A stretch of DNA of 48,968 nucleotides from Patescibacteria group bacterium (GCA_022703155.1 JAKLEH010000003.1:1-48968), one strand, 5' to 3'; shown: positions 6,999-15,429, counted from the first letter of the stretch. Numbers and translations: made by a program. The notes: generated from the sequence alone by a model not told the origin.

Positions 6999-7027
6999 TT
7001 GACTCAATATAGAATATCCGCTATTTT
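6999..7027 (+). promoter_or_regulatory. Promoter of the nucleoside phosphorylase gene
   Basis: TTGACT (6999-7004), 17-base spacer, TATTTT (7022-7027). Confidence 0.7.
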
Positions 7028-7057
7028 AACCATGAATTTTGAATGTAATGAATTATT

Positions 7058-7834
7058 ATGATGCAACCACACATTAAGTGCCAAGAAGGAGATGTCGCGG
7101 AGAACGTGTTTTTACCCGGTGATCCAAATCGCATCGACCTTATAGTCAAACATTGGGATTCGTTCCGCGAGGTTGCCAACAATCGCGCGTTGAGGGTAGT
7201 TTCGGGCGAATATAAAGGCTTTCATGTCAGTGCTGTAGCGACGGGTATGGGTTGTCCGTCTGCGGCCATTGTATTGGAGGAGCTGATTAACATTGGCGTT
7301 AAACGGGTTATACGTATAGGTACGTGCGGTGCCCTAAAAGGCCACATCAATCCGGGTGATTCAATCATTCCATATGCAGCCGTGCGCGCCGAAGGCACTA
7401 CGCGCGAGTATTTGCCTCCGGAGTTCCCGGCCGTGGCGGATCCTGACGTGTTTCAGGCTTTGGTGGCTAGCGCCAAAGAACAGCAGGTCGTGTTCCATGT
7501 TGGGGTCGATAGGACACATGACTCATTTTATGAACCGATAGAAAACCTTGCTCGTTGGGGTAACCTGACACAGGATTCGAGGATGAAGGGTTGGTCATAT
7601 CCATTGGTCAGTTCAGAGATGGAATGCAGTGCCGTGTTCTTTATCGGCATGTTGCGCGGCATTCAAACTGGCACTGTCTTGTCGGTTAATACAACCGAGC
7701 CATTGGACGCCATCAGAAACAATCCTGATTTGGCGTACGAGTTGATTGAATCTCCGCACGCTGTGGAGGGCGTAGAAAAAGCAATTAAGATTGCGTTGGG
7801 GGCGATGGCCAAGTTGGTTCAATCCAACGGATGA
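7058..7834 (+). CDS. Nucleoside phosphorylase (uridine/purine nucleoside phosphorylase family)
   Basis: 258 residues, PNP/UDP phosphorylase family, which splits nucleosides with phosphate for salvage. Visible: the phosphate-binding LPGDPNRIDLI near residue 20, ATGMGCPSAAIVLEEL, the RIGTCGAL block, and the nucleoside-binding SSEMECSAVF with the Met-Glu pair that contacts ribose. Closest in layout to uridine phosphorylase, but the base specificity cannot be fixed by eye. The start could be either Met of the MM pair; there is no strong ribosome site. Its promoter and terminator flank it as a single-gene unit. Base composition is somewhat more AT-rich than the neighbouring genes. Confidence 0.9.
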   Translation: MMQPHIKCQEGDVAENVFLPGDPNRIDLIVKHWDSFREVANNRALRVVSGEYKGFHVSAVATGMGCPSAAIVLEELINIGVKRVIRIGTCGALKGHINPGDSIIPYAAVRAEGTTREYLPPEFPAVADPDVFQALVASAKEQQVVFHVGVDRTHDSFYEPIENLARWGNLTQDSRMKGWSYPLVSSEMECSAVFFIGMLRGIQTGTVLSVNTTEPLDAIRNNPDLAYELIESPHAVEGVEKAIKIALGAMAKLVQSNG

Positions 7835-7872
7835 CCGTTTTACGATTTTGAATCTTCAATTGTATCAATCTG

Positions 7873-7896
7873 AAACCCCGTTTGTGACGGGGTTTT
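7873..7896 (+). terminator. Intrinsic terminator of the nucleoside phosphorylase gene
   Basis: Stem AAACCCCG/CGGGGTTT (7873-7880 with 7888-7895). Confidence 0.8.
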
Positions 7897-7926
7897 AAGT
7901 ATCCGTTTCCTATTTGTTCTCATCGG

Positions 7927-7955
7927 TTGACAAATTGAATAATTGAAGGTATCAA
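7927..7955 (+). promoter_or_regulatory. Promoter of the HAD phosphatase gene
   Basis: TTGACA (7927-7932), 17-base spacer, TATCAA (7950-7955). Confidence 0.7.
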
Positions 7956-8012
7956 GGAACGGCCATCGATACATGAGAGTCGGTGGGCATGCACCTTGGC
8001 AACGGTGGAAAG

Positions 8013-8798
8013 ATGGGTGATGGCATGCTCGTGCTCATTGATTTGGATAAGACTTTGATTGACGCGTCTTATCGGGTAACGGACGGCGGTATTCGCAATG
8101 CCATAGAATCCGCTCAAGCCGGAGGTCATCTGATAGGTTTGTCCTCGGATAGTGCGTTGGCTACCTTGGCGACTTGGCACGAGGAATTCGGAATGAATGG
8201 CCCAATCCTTGCGGAACGAGGAGCCGTCTATCAAGCCACGCGTTTTTCTGGCGCCGTGCCGACTGGCTCAGCCGACGAATCTTGTTTTGCCGCGATGCGC
8301 GAGTTCTATCGGGCGAGATTGTTGGATTTGGGCTTTGAGGTCGCGATATGCGACCCTTCGGTATGGATAAGGTCCGGCCAATCGCGGTACGTCGTGAAAA
8401 AAACGGCGCTCTTAAACGCGCATCGCCGTTGGAGTTTCCATGCGTCATTCTTGGGCGATGACGCCGCGGTAAATCTCGCGCTCGACTTGTTTGTTGCGGC
8501 TTGCTCCGAGTTCGCATTGCGGTCGGAAGATTTTTACTTGGATGCGAATACTGAGTACGGTCTATTGATTGTGCATAGTCGACTGTCGCACAAAGGCTTC
8601 GGCATGGCCAAACTCATGCAAGACCTTGGGTTCAGTGAAGCTTCAGTGATTGGCGATGGTGAAAACGACTTTACCGGTTTGGCTTCGGTACGCCATTGGG
8701 CGGTCGGTAATGCCAATTCCGTCTATAAATCGCGGTGCGACCGCGTGGCCGGACAGCCCTATACCTCCGGCGTCATTGAGCTCCTGAGTGGACTGTGA
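8013..8798 (+). CDS. HAD-superfamily phosphatase (Cof/mannosyl-phosphoglycerate phosphatase-like)
   Basis: 261 residues. HAD motif I IDLDKTLID near the N-terminus (first Asp the expected nucleophile), motif II near LIGLSSDS, and motif IV VIGDGENDF, with a C2-type cap between. The family dephosphorylates sugar phosphates or related metabolites; the substrate is not predictable. The start is uncertain: GTG 7983, ATG 7989, ATG 8013 and ATG 8025 are all in frame downstream of the promoter, and GGTGG precedes 8013 closely. Monocistronic between a promoter and a terminator. Confidence 0.85.
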   Translation: MGDGMLVLIDLDKTLIDASYRVTDGGIRNAIESAQAGGHLIGLSSDSALATLATWHEEFGMNGPILAERGAVYQATRFSGAVPTGSADESCFAAMREFYRARLLDLGFEVAICDPSVWIRSGQSRYVVKKTALLNAHRRWSFHASFLGDDAAVNLALDLFVAACSEFALRSEDFYLDANTEYGLLIVHSRLSHKGFGMAKLMQDLGFSEASVIGDGENDFTGLASVRHWAVGNANSVYKSRCDRVAGQPYTSGVIELLSGL

Positions 8799-8803
8799 CT
8801 TGA

Positions 8804-8832
8804 CCGTCGCTATAAATGCGGCGGCTTTTTTT
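8804..8832 (+). terminator. Intrinsic terminator of the HAD gene
   Basis: Stem CCGTCGC/GCGGCGG (8804-8810 with 8818-8824, one G-U pair) and a T run. Confidence 0.75.
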
Positions 8833-8865
8833 AACGTTTTTTGTAGAATGTTTGATTTGCATACG

Positions 8866-8896
8866 AAAAAGCCGCCCCGATATTTTTCGGGACGGC
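8866..8896 (-). terminator. Intrinsic terminator of the 8906-9799 gene
   Basis: Ten-base stem GCCGCCCCGA/TCGGGACGGC (8871-8880 with 8887-8896, one G-U pair), T run on the minus strand. Confidence 0.85.
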
Positions 8897-8905
8897 GTGA
8901 GAGGT

Positions 8906-9799
8906 TCAGCCGTGTTCGTAGGCCGGTGCCTGCGCGTGGCTGTCGATCGTTGCCAGGAGCGCGTCGACCACGGGCCGGTCGTCATTTTTGACGCCGTAGA
9001 TTTGGCGTTCGAGGTCGCGGCAAGTGGGTTGGCGCTTGGACGCTTCGCCGATGGCCCGATACAGCTTGATGGTTTGGGCCAGGCAAAATTCGGAGAACGC
9101 CGCGGCTTTGTCCGGGGGAATGGAGGCCCAATCCACGGGTTTGCCGAACGGCAGGATATAGGGGATGCCCACGTTGTCCGCGCCGGCCAAAGACCGGCCG
9201 CAGAACGGCACGCCCGGATAGAAGTCGCGCTCGCAGACCTCGTCGATGGCCGTGTCGAACCGGCGCACGCAACGTACGTCGATGCCCAGCTTGAGGATGC
9301 GGTCCACGCCTTCGCCGATGCCGATGCCCGCGATGACGGTTTTGATTTTGACGCCGTGGCTTTCGAGCTTGTCGGCGATGGCTAGCGTTTGGTCGCCGCT
9401 GAAGATGACGTCATCCAGCAAGGCGATGTTGGTCGATTGCCGTCGGATGCTCTCGATTTGTTCCTCGAGCGGAGGGCGGCCATGCCGCGCGTTGACCACG
9501 GGCGCGCCGTTGTTGGGCGCTTTGCATAGCCGGGTGATGTCGAGCGAGAGCGGCGTGGGGTGGTAGGTCCTGTCGATGGACACGACCGGCGTTTCGCAGG
9601 CCGCGGCCAAAGCGTCCAAGCCTTGGACCAGTTCGTCCTCATGGATGAAGATGAAGTGCGGAAAGATGCCCCGCATCATGTCGCAGAATTCCAGCCGGAG
9701 CGAAACGAAGAAGTCGTCGCTCGGCATGGCGAAACCGCGAGTCTGCGCCCAATTGGCCAATAGCAGCTTTATGTCTGCCGAGACGATATACGGATTCAT
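8906..9799 (-). CDS. Phosphoribosyltransferase-fold protein, substrate unknown
   Basis: 297 residues; ATG with GAGGAG about 6 bases upstream. The segment NIALLDDVIFSGDQTLAIAD (about residues 124-143) matches the PRPP-binding loop of type I phosphoribosyltransferases (hydrophobic strand, two Asp, then S/T-G-D-T). An N-terminal helical region and a long C-terminal extension with several cysteines do not match any PRTase I can name, so the enzyme may act on an unusual base or have lost catalysis. Monocistronic, convergent with the HAD gene. Confidence 0.75.
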   Translation of the reverse strand: MNPYIVSADIKLLLANWAQTRGFAMPSDDFFVSLRLEFCDMMRGIFPHFIFIHEDELVQGLDALAAACETPVVSIDRTYHPTPLSLDITRLCKAPNNGAPVVNARHGRPPLEEQIESIRRQSTNIALLDDVIFSGDQTLAIADKLESHGVKIKTVIAGIGIGEGVDRILKLGIDVRCVRRFDTAIDEVCERDFYPGVPFCGRSLAGADNVGIPYILPFGKPVDWASIPPDKAAAFSEFCLAQTIKLYRAIGEASKRQPTCRDLERQIYGVKNDDRPVVDALLATIDSHAQAPAYEHG

Positions 9800-9840
9800 T
9801 GCCGCTCCTCTGTGTTCATTTTTCGAAATGTGCGCTGTCG

Positions 9841-9938
9841 GTCACGTGCCTACGGGGCACGGGTCGGACCGGATGCGAGCGCATCCCGTACGGCCCCTGG
9901 CCCGAGTTTTAATAAATAACCCTTCTCTGGGAGAAGGG
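9841..9938. other. Hairpin-rich intergenic DNA between divergent genes
   Basis: The gene-free stretch 9800-10213 holds GTGCC/GGCAC, GGATGC/GCATCC and CCCTTCTC/GAGAAGGG (9918-9938) hairpins in a row, and at 10104 the promoter of the ammonia-lyase gene. The first hairpins could belong to the 5' leader of the minus-strand PRTase-fold gene. No known riboswitch recognised. Confidence 0.4.
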
Positions 9939-10103
9939 CTTGCGTTTTAATTCGCTAAAAAAATCAAGGCTTCTCCGTTGCTCGGGGGCCGTCATGGTGG
10001 TGCATGTCAATCCGTACGCCTCGCATAACCTTGGAAAGGACAAAATATCACGGAGTGCGGCCGGCGGTCAAGCCGGAACGCGGCCAACCGGCAACTTCGG
10101 CAC

Positions 10104-10131
10104 TTGACATGATGTGTTGGCTGGCTATAGT
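10104..10131 (+). promoter_or_regulatory. Promoter of the ammonia-lyase gene
   Basis: TTGACA (10104-10109), 16-base spacer, TATAGT (10126-10131). It lies inside the upstream extension of the open frame, which supports the later start at 10214. Confidence 0.75.
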
Positions 10132-10213
10132 CATGCAGTCAGCTTCCTTCGTTCGACAACTTAACTTGGTGTCGTTTGTTGTTTCGGTTGTGGTTTCGGA
10201 AGTGAGGTTTCCC

Positions 10214-11869
10214 ATGCAGACTCTCGAAAGCGTAAAGGTGAACGGCCACAGTCTGACCATCGAAGAGGTGGTCAGCGTGGCCAGATCTCATGCCAAGGTA
10301 GAGATCGACGCTGAGTCGTTCGAAAACCTTGCGAACCTGAGGGCCGGTCTGGAGGCCTGCATCAAGCGGGGAGACGTCATGTACGGCGTGAACACGGGCT
10401 GCGGCAATCGCAAGACCATCGTGTTGCCGCCGGCCGAACTCTCCGACTACCAGATGCGCTACATCCCCGCGCACTGCTGCGGCTTCGGACCCCTGTTCGA
10501 TGAAGAAGTGGTTCGCGCGGCCATGCTCATCCGGCTCAACTCCTTCCAGCGCGGGAATTCCGGTTTGCGGCCGCTCATCAGCGAGCGCTTGCGGGATTTC
10601 CTCAACTTGGGCATCACGCCCTGCATACCGCGGTACGGCTCGGTCGGAGCTTCCGGCGACCTGGTGCCTTTGGCCCATATGGCCGAAGCCATGCTCGGTT
10701 TGCCCGAAGCCTCGGTCAGCGTCCGCGAACCCGACGGTTCGCGGACCGTGATGCCGGCACCAGACGCCCTCAAACGTTTTGGGCTGGAGCCGATCGTGCT
10801 TCAGGCCAAGGAGGCCATGGGTATCACCAACGGCGCCAATTTCATCGCGGCCATCGGCTGCCTGGCCGTCTACGATGCGCGGAAGCTCTTGGACCAGGCC
10901 TGCCTGGCCACGGCCCTCTCGCTCGAAGCGATTCGCGGCGAGACCAAGGCCTTTGATCCGCGCATCCACGAAGCCCGTCCGCTCCCCGGCCAAATCCACG
11001 TCGCCGGCCTGGTGCGCGCCTTCTTGGAAGGTTCCAAGCGCACCACCGAACAGGCCCGGTCCGTGGACTTGGAAAAAGAACCGCCGAGGGTGGATCCGGC
11101 AGGCAAAACGCTGCCCAAAATGCCGCGCGTTCAGGACGCGTATTCGTTCCGTTGCGTGCCGCAGATTTTCGCCGGCGCGCACCACGCCCTGAGCCACGTC
11201 ACGGATATCCTGACGGTGGAGATCAACTCTTCGACCGACAACCCGCTCCTCTTCGTGGCGGATGGCGGTTATCAAGTCGTCTCGGGCGGTAACTTCCATG
11301 GCCAGCCGTTGGCGTCCTGCCTCGAATACCTGGGCATCGCCATGGCGCCGTTGGCCGGTTCCAGCGACCGTCGGCTCTTCGCCATGCTCTCATCCGGAAC
11401 GAGCTTCGGCCTGCCCGCCGACTTGGCTGGTCCGGTGGACGGCAATACGGGCATGATGATTCTGCAGTACGCCGGCGCCGCCCTGATCAACAAGATCGGG
11501 CACCTGGCCGCCCCGTGTTCGGTCCATAGCGTGCCGACTTCGGCCAACCAGGAAGACTGGGTCTCCATGGGCATGAACTCGGCTTTGAACCTGCGCGAGA
11601 TGCTGCCCATGGTCCGCTGGGTGTTGGCCGCGGAGATGTTGGGTGCGGCCCAGGGCATCAAGCTCACCGAAGCGCAGTTGCCCTTCGGCGAGTATCCTCT
11701 GGGCAAGGGCACGGCGGTGGCTTACGACCGCGTCTCGGCGGTGTTCTCGGCCAAGGTCGGGACCGATCCGGACGACCGGTTCCGCGACCGCAACCTGTCC
11801 GTGGACGTCGACGCCGTGGACCGACTGTTGTCCGGTGACGATCTGACCTCCGAGATCGTTGGCCCCTAG
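10214..11869 (+). CDS. Aromatic amino-acid ammonia-lyase (histidine/phenylalanine/tyrosine type, MIO enzyme)
   Basis: 551 residues. The Ala146-Ser147-Gly148 triad in GSVGASGDLVPLAH forms the MIO electrophile that eliminates ammonia from histidine or an aromatic amino acid. Also present: YGVNTGCGNRK (catalytic Tyr), IPAHCCGFG with a histidine as in histidine ammonia-lyase, KEAMGITNG, VQDAYSFRCVPQ, and NSSTDNPLLF. In the conserved region usually reading QEDHVSMG this protein has QEDWVSMG, keeping the Glu but replacing His by Trp. Start at ATG 10214 because the promoter lies just upstream and GAGG precedes it; the frame is open for 70 more codons. Alone in its unit, with no other histidine-degradation genes nearby, so a role other than the Hut pathway is possible. 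Confidence 0.9.
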   Translation: MQTLESVKVNGHSLTIEEVVSVARSHAKVEIDAESFENLANLRAGLEACIKRGDVMYGVNTGCGNRKTIVLPPAELSDYQMRYIPAHCCGFGPLFDEEVVRAAMLIRLNSFQRGNSGLRPLISERLRDFLNLGITPCIPRYGSVGASGDLVPLAHMAEAMLGLPEASVSVREPDGSRTVMPAPDALKRFGLEPIVLQAKEAMGITNGANFIAAIGCLAVYDARKLLDQACLATALSLEAIRGETKAFDPRIHEARPLPGQIHVAGLVRAFLEGSKRTTEQARSVDLEKEPPRVDPAGKTLPKMPRVQDAYSFRCVPQIFAGAHHALSHVTDILTVEINSSTDNPLLFVADGGYQVVSGGNFHGQPLASCLEYLGIAMAPLAGSSDRRLFAMLSSGTSFGLPADLAGPVDGNTGMMILQYAGAALINKIGHLAAPCSVHSVPTSANQEDWVSMGMNSALNLREMLPMVRWVLAAEMLGAAQGIKLTEAQLPFGEYPLGKGTAVAYDRVSAVFSAKVGTDPDDRFRDRNLSVDVDAVDRLLSGDDLTSEIVGP

Positions 11870-11896
11870 GGCGCGACCACGCGCCGCTCTCGTTTG

Positions 11897-11926
11897 ACCG
11901 TTCGCCTCTGGCGGGCGGTTTTTTTT
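11897..11926 (+). terminator. Intrinsic terminator of the ammonia-lyase gene
   Basis: Ten-base stem ACCGTTCGCC/GGCGGGCGGT (11897-11906 with 11910-11919) with two G-U pairs and a T run. Confidence 0.85.
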
Positions 11927-11947
11927 GTTTTTCCGGCGTGCCCATGG

Positions 11948-11976
11948 TTGACGTGAACATAAAAAGATGGTACGTC
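11948..11976 (+). promoter_or_regulatory. Possible promoter of the 12044 gene
   Basis: TTGACG (11948-11953), 17-base spacer, TACGTC (11971-11976). The -10 is weak. Confidence 0.45.
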
Positions 11977-12043
11977 TGGAGTCTCGTTCTTTGGGAAACC
12001 GACCGGATTATTGCCGTGGCGACCATTGATGATGGAGGTAAAA

Positions 12044-12691
12044 TTGAAACTCTATTTTCCGGCCTTGGAGGGATTGAACGCCGCCCATGGCTTTTACACC
12101 GGACCGATCGTCCTGCTGAGCTACAACTCTGGCACGAGACATTCATACCCATGCGGCCATACGTCTGACGCCGACCGCATCTATCGTTGTCCGCCCGAGC
12201 TGGTGCCCATTGCCCATGGCTTGGGCGTCTTGGCCAGCACCTTGAGTTTTGACAATGTCATCGTGTTCGACATGACCGGCCTCTGCAAAGGTACGGGCCA
12301 CCGGGTCACCGAGTGGTGTCCGGCATGCCTCTTCGGCATTTTGCTGAACAAGCGTCCGGCCTGCGCCGCCTGCAATGCGCCGCTCGAACCAGGGGACGGC
12401 ATCTTCGCCTTGGATGAGGTCGACCTCAGAAAACGGTTGACGCGGGACGGCCTATCCGTTCCGGTGGCGGCCATGCGCATCCGCGGCGGGAAACGTCCGC
12501 GTTACGTATGCTGCGACGGCCCCAGGTGCCATCGCCTACGCCGGGCCGCCGGCACTTTCGCCTTTGATCCCAACGACCTCGAAGTCGTTACCAGGATCGG
12601 CAAGCGCAGAAGCAAGAAGGCGGCCGGACAAGAGCTTTCGGACATCGATCTCGAGATTCGCGGCAGGGCGTTTGATTTGGACGCGTCTTGA
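12044..12691 (+). CDS. Cysteine-rich, zinc-ribbon-like protein of unknown function
   Basis: 215 residues from a TTG preceded by a perfect GGAGG at 5-base spacing; an ATG at 12029 lies inside that ribosome site. Three Cys/His groups are visible: YPCGHTSDADRIYRC, then WCPACLFGILLNKRPACAAC (two CxxC pairs about 12 residues apart, a likely zinc ribbon), then YVCCDGPRCHR. The C-terminus is basic (GKRRSKK). This composition suggests a metal-binding nucleic-acid-associated protein, but no family was recognised. The 24052-24759 protein also carries paired cysteines. Confidence 0.68.
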   Translation: MKLYFPALEGLNAAHGFYTGPIVLLSYNSGTRHSYPCGHTSDADRIYRCPPELVPIAHGLGVLASTLSFDNVIVFDMTGLCKGTGHRVTEWCPACLFGILLNKRPACAACNAPLEPGDGIFALDEVDLRKRLTRDGLSVPVAAMRIRGGKRPRYVCCDGPRCHRLRRAAGTFAFDPNDLEVVTRIGKRRSKKAAGQELSDIDLEIRGRAFDLDAS

Positions 12692-12720
12692 GACAGATGA
12701 CCATTAAACGCTCAACTTAT

Positions 12721-12745
12721 GCCGCCCCGATATGGGCGGCTTTTT
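12721..12745 (+). terminator. Intrinsic terminator of the cysteine-rich gene
   Basis: Stem GCCGCCC/GGGCGGC (12721-12727 with 12734-12740) then T5. Confidence 0.88.
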
Positions 12746-12771
12746 CTTTTTGGCTAGGATGGCCTGTTTTC

Positions 12772-12800
12772 TTGACGGTTTAGCCTAAAAAGCCTATAGT
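12772..12800 (+). promoter_or_regulatory. Promoter of infB, giving a leaderless or nearly leaderless mRNA
   Basis: TTGACG (12772-12777), 17-base spacer, TATAGT (12795-12800). The infB ATG begins 8 bases after the -10 box, so transcription should start at or next to the start codon. Confidence 0.75.
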
Positions 12801-12807
12801 GCACCGC

Positions 12808-14841
12808 ATGAATGTAAGCGATTTGGCCCGACGCCTGCGCGTCTCGCCCCAAGAGTTGCTGGACAAGTTGCCGGCGCTCGGTTTTGACATTGGCGCGCGC
12901 GCCATCAAATTGGACAACACCATGGCGGAAAAGATTTTCCGCAAATGGGTGGAGAAAGAACGCCGTGAACGGCTGCGCGGACAGCTCATCGCCTCGAGCA
13001 AAAAAATGCATGACGCGGGCGGCGAAGCCATCCCTAAAAAATCCGTCACTTTGCCCGCCATCATCGTGGTGCGCGAATTGGCCGGCAAACTCAATTTGCC
13101 GGTCACGCGCGTGATTCAGGAATTGATGCGCGCGGGCATTTTGGCCTCGCAGAACGAACGGTTGGATTTTGAGACCGCGGCCATCATCGCCGATGAGTTG
13201 GGTTTTGAAGCCACGCCCGAAGCGCAAACCGCGGAAACCACGGTGTCGCTCGGCGAACAGGACAGGTTGCGCGAAGTGTTGGAACAGGAAAAGGCCGTCG
13301 AAAACACGCTCAAGCCGCGTCCGCCGGTGGTGGTGGTCATGGGTCACGTGGACCACGGCAAGACGCGCACGCTCGACGCCATCCGACGCACCAACGTCAT
13401 GGAAGGCGAAGCCGGCGGCATCACGCAACACATCGGCGCTTACCAGGTGACGCGCAAAGGTCGTTTGCTGACCTTCATCGACACGCCGGGCCACGAGGCC
13501 TTCACGGTCATGCGTTCGCGCGGCGCCAAGGTGGCTGACATCGCCATTCTTGTCGTGGCCGCGGACGACGGCGTGCAACCCCAAACCAAGGAAGTCATCG
13601 ACATCATCCACGCGGCCAAGTTGCCGTTCGTGGTGGCCATGAACAAAATCGACAAGCCCGAAGCCGACCCGGACCGCGTGCTGGCGCAGTTGGGCGAAGC
13701 CGGAGTCACCACCGACGCGTGGGGCGGCAGCGTGCCCATGGTCAAGATTTCGGCCAAGAAGGGCGAAGGCATCGACGATTTGCTCGAAACGGTTTTGCTG
13801 GTCGCGGAAATGAACGCGGACCAGATCCGCGCCAATCCTGACCGCCGCGCCATCGGCACGGTCATCGAATCGCATGTGGACAAGGGCGAAGGCCCAGTAG
13901 CCACGGTCCTGGTGCAGAGCGGTACGCTCAGGCGCAATGACCCCATCGCCATCCGCAGCGAATTTTACGGACGCGTGCGCGCCATGCGCGACTGGAAGGG
14001 CGAATTGGTTGATTCCGTACCGCCTGGCATGCCGGTCAAGATTTTGGGTTTCCGCGTGGCCCCGTCGGTCGGCGACATCATGGAAGTGCCGGAGGACGCG
14101 GGTGCGCTCGAAAAGGTCAAAGCTAAAGCCGTATCGCAAATCGGTTCGCAATTCACAGCCACCAAAGCCCAGGTCAAACAGGATGATGGCGCGGGCAAAA
14201 AAGCCACGCTCAACGTGGTCATCAAGGCCGACGTGCTCGGTTCGCTCGAAGCCATTTTGGGCATGTTCGAAAAGATCCAACACGAAGCCGTGGGCGTGGA
14301 AGTCATCAAGAAAGGTTTGGGCAACGTGGTGGAAACCGACGTGGACGCGGCTTACAACGCCCCGCCCGCCGTGGTTTACGGCTTCAATACCATCGCCACG
14401 CCGGCCGCCACTGTCCTGGCGCGCGACAAGGGCGTGGAAATCAAGCAATATAAAATCATTTACGAACTCATCGACGACGCGGTGGCGCGCTTGAACGCCT
14501 TGTTGCCGCCCGAAGTGGTGCGCACCGCGCTGGGCGAAGCCGAGGTCGCGGCCATCTTCCGCACCGAACGCGACCGCATGGTCGTGGGCTGCAAGGTCAA
14601 ACAGGGGAGCGTGGCCAAGGGCGCCAAGGTCATCGTGTGGCGCAAGGAAGGCGAGGCCGAACAGCCCATGGGCGAAGGCACGGTGGATTCGGTGCAGGTC
14701 GGGCGCGAACAGGTGCGCGACGTGTACCAAGGCCAAGAATGCGGCGTCTCGTACCACGGCAAGGAAAAGCTCCAGGTCGGCGACCGGCTCGAGGTCTTCC
14801 ACGAGGAAACCAAGGTCAGGCGCGTGGAGATACAACGCTAA
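12808..14841 (+). CDS. infB: Translation initiation factor IF-2
   Basis: GTPase that brings initiator tRNA to the ribosome. 677 residues, shorter than E. coli IF-2 (890) because the long linker domain is missing; it opens with an IF2N-like NVSDLARRLRVSPQELL segment and a second such unit near residue 75-120. The G domain shows G1 GHVDHGKT, G2 GGITQHIGAY, G3 DTPGHEAF, G4 NKID and G5 SAKKG, followed by domains II-IV to the end. Start at ATG 12808; a GTG three codons earlier would lie almost on the -10 box. There is no Shine-Dalgarno and no room for one, which fits leaderless initiation. Monocistronic, away from the usual nusA-infB-rbfA neighbours. Confidence 0.97.
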   Translation: MNVSDLARRLRVSPQELLDKLPALGFDIGARAIKLDNTMAEKIFRKWVEKERRERLRGQLIASSKKMHDAGGEAIPKKSVTLPAIIVVRELAGKLNLPVTRVIQELMRAGILASQNERLDFETAAIIADELGFEATPEAQTAETTVSLGEQDRLREVLEQEKAVENTLKPRPPVVVVMGHVDHGKTRTLDAIRRTNVMEGEAGGITQHIGAYQVTRKGRLLTFIDTPGHEAFTVMRSRGAKVADIAILVVAADDGVQPQTKEVIDIIHAAKLPFVVAMNKIDKPEADPDRVLAQLGEAGVTTDAWGGSVPMVKISAKKGEGIDDLLETVLLVAEMNADQIRANPDRRAIGTVIESHVDKGEGPVATVLVQSGTLRRNDPIAIRSEFYGRVRAMRDWKGELVDSVPPGMPVKILGFRVAPSVGDIMEVPEDAGALEKVKAKAVSQIGSQFTATKAQVKQDDGAGKKATLNVVIKADVLGSLEAILGMFEKIQHEAVGVEVIKKGLGNVVETDVDAAYNAPPAVVYGFNTIATPAATVLARDKGVEIKQYKIIYELIDDAVARLNALLPPEVVRTALGEAEVAAIFRTERDRMVVGCKVKQGSVAKGAKVIVWRKEGEAEQPMGEGTVDSVQVGREQVRDVYQGQECGVSYHGKEKLQVGDRLEVFHEETKVRRVEIQR

Positions 14842-14917
14842 TACCCGTAACGTGTAACGCGTATCGTGTAACGCCTGAATCAGGCGAGACGCGATGCGCG
14901 TTTTGCGTTACGCGTTT
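14842..14917. repeat. Low-complexity CGTAACGCGT-type repeats between infB and trxA
   Basis: Degenerate direct and inverted copies of GTAACGCGT/ACGCGTTACG flank a CGCCTGA/TCAGGCG hairpin (14870-14884). It may act as a terminator for infB, although the T run (14915-14919) is 30 bases past the central hairpin. Confidence 0.45.
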
Positions 14918-14946
14918 TTGACATCCGTTTTGCGTGGGCGTATCTT
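14918..14946 (+). promoter_or_regulatory. Promoter of trxA
   Basis: TTGACA (14918-14923), 17-base spacer, TATCTT (14941-14946). A leader of about 75 bases follows. Confidence 0.75.
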
Positions 14947-15027
14947 GTTTTGGCAATTGTTTTTTTGGGTGGTTGAGGCCGAGGCCTCGTAATTAGCAAT
15001 TCACAAATAATTCGTAATTGAATCGTT

Positions 15028-15345
15028 ATGGAACACGTTTTCACCGACGCCAACTTCCAACAGGAAGTGCTCAAATCCGATTTGCCCGTGGTGGTGGATT
15101 TTTGGGCGCCGTGGTGCGGCCCGTGCCGCATGATGGCCCCGATCATCGAGGAATTGGCCAATGAGATGGACGGCAAAATCAAAATCGGCAAACTCAACGT
15201 GGACGAAAACCCGACCACGGCCGGGCATTTCAACATCATGTCCATTCCTACGATGCTGGTCTTCAAGAACGGCATGGTGGCCGAGCAAATCGTGGGCGGC
15301 ATGACCAAAGAGGCGCTCAAGGAGAAGATCGAGAAGGCGTTGTAG
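15028..15345 (+). CDS. trxA: Thioredoxin
   Basis: 105 residues, the full length of a single-domain thioredoxin, a cytoplasmic disulfide reductase. Active site WCGPC with C30 and C33 in VVVDFWAPWCGPCRMMAP; the conserved cis-proline in SIPTMLVF and the C-terminal glycines of IVGGMTKEAL are present. The ATG lacks a strong ribosome site. Own promoter at 14918 and a GC hairpin after the gene. No thioredoxin reductase is nearby. Confidence 0.96.
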   Translation: MEHVFTDANFQQEVLKSDLPVVVDFWAPWCGPCRMMAPIIEELANEMDGKIKIGKLNVDENPTTAGHFNIMSIPTMLVFKNGMVAEQIVGGMTKEALKEKIEKAL

Positions 15346-15388
15346 GAGCAAAGTGTCGGAAGTCTGAGGTCGGAAGTCAAAATACGGA

Positions 15389-15410
15389 ACGGCGCGGCGA
15401 CGCGCCGTTT
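15389..15410 (+). terminator. Probable terminator of trxA
   Basis: Eight-base GC stem ACGGCGCG/CGCGCCGT (15389-15396 with 15401-15408) followed by a short T run. Confidence 0.6.
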
Positions 15411-15429
15411 GTGATAGAATGGATAACAA

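Noticed and set aside
9841-9938. A riboswitch or T-box before the ammonia-lyase gene
   Set aside because: The hairpins lie upstream of the promoter at 10104, so they are not in its mRNA, and no known conserved core is visible.
12754-14835. A 693-codon open frame antisense to infB, and similar long antisense frames opposite hisS, the ammonia-lyase gene and the surface proteins
   Set aside because: They are His/Arg/Gly-rich by-products of GC-rich codon use in the true genes, have no ribosome sites or known motifs, and the sense strands carry clear families.
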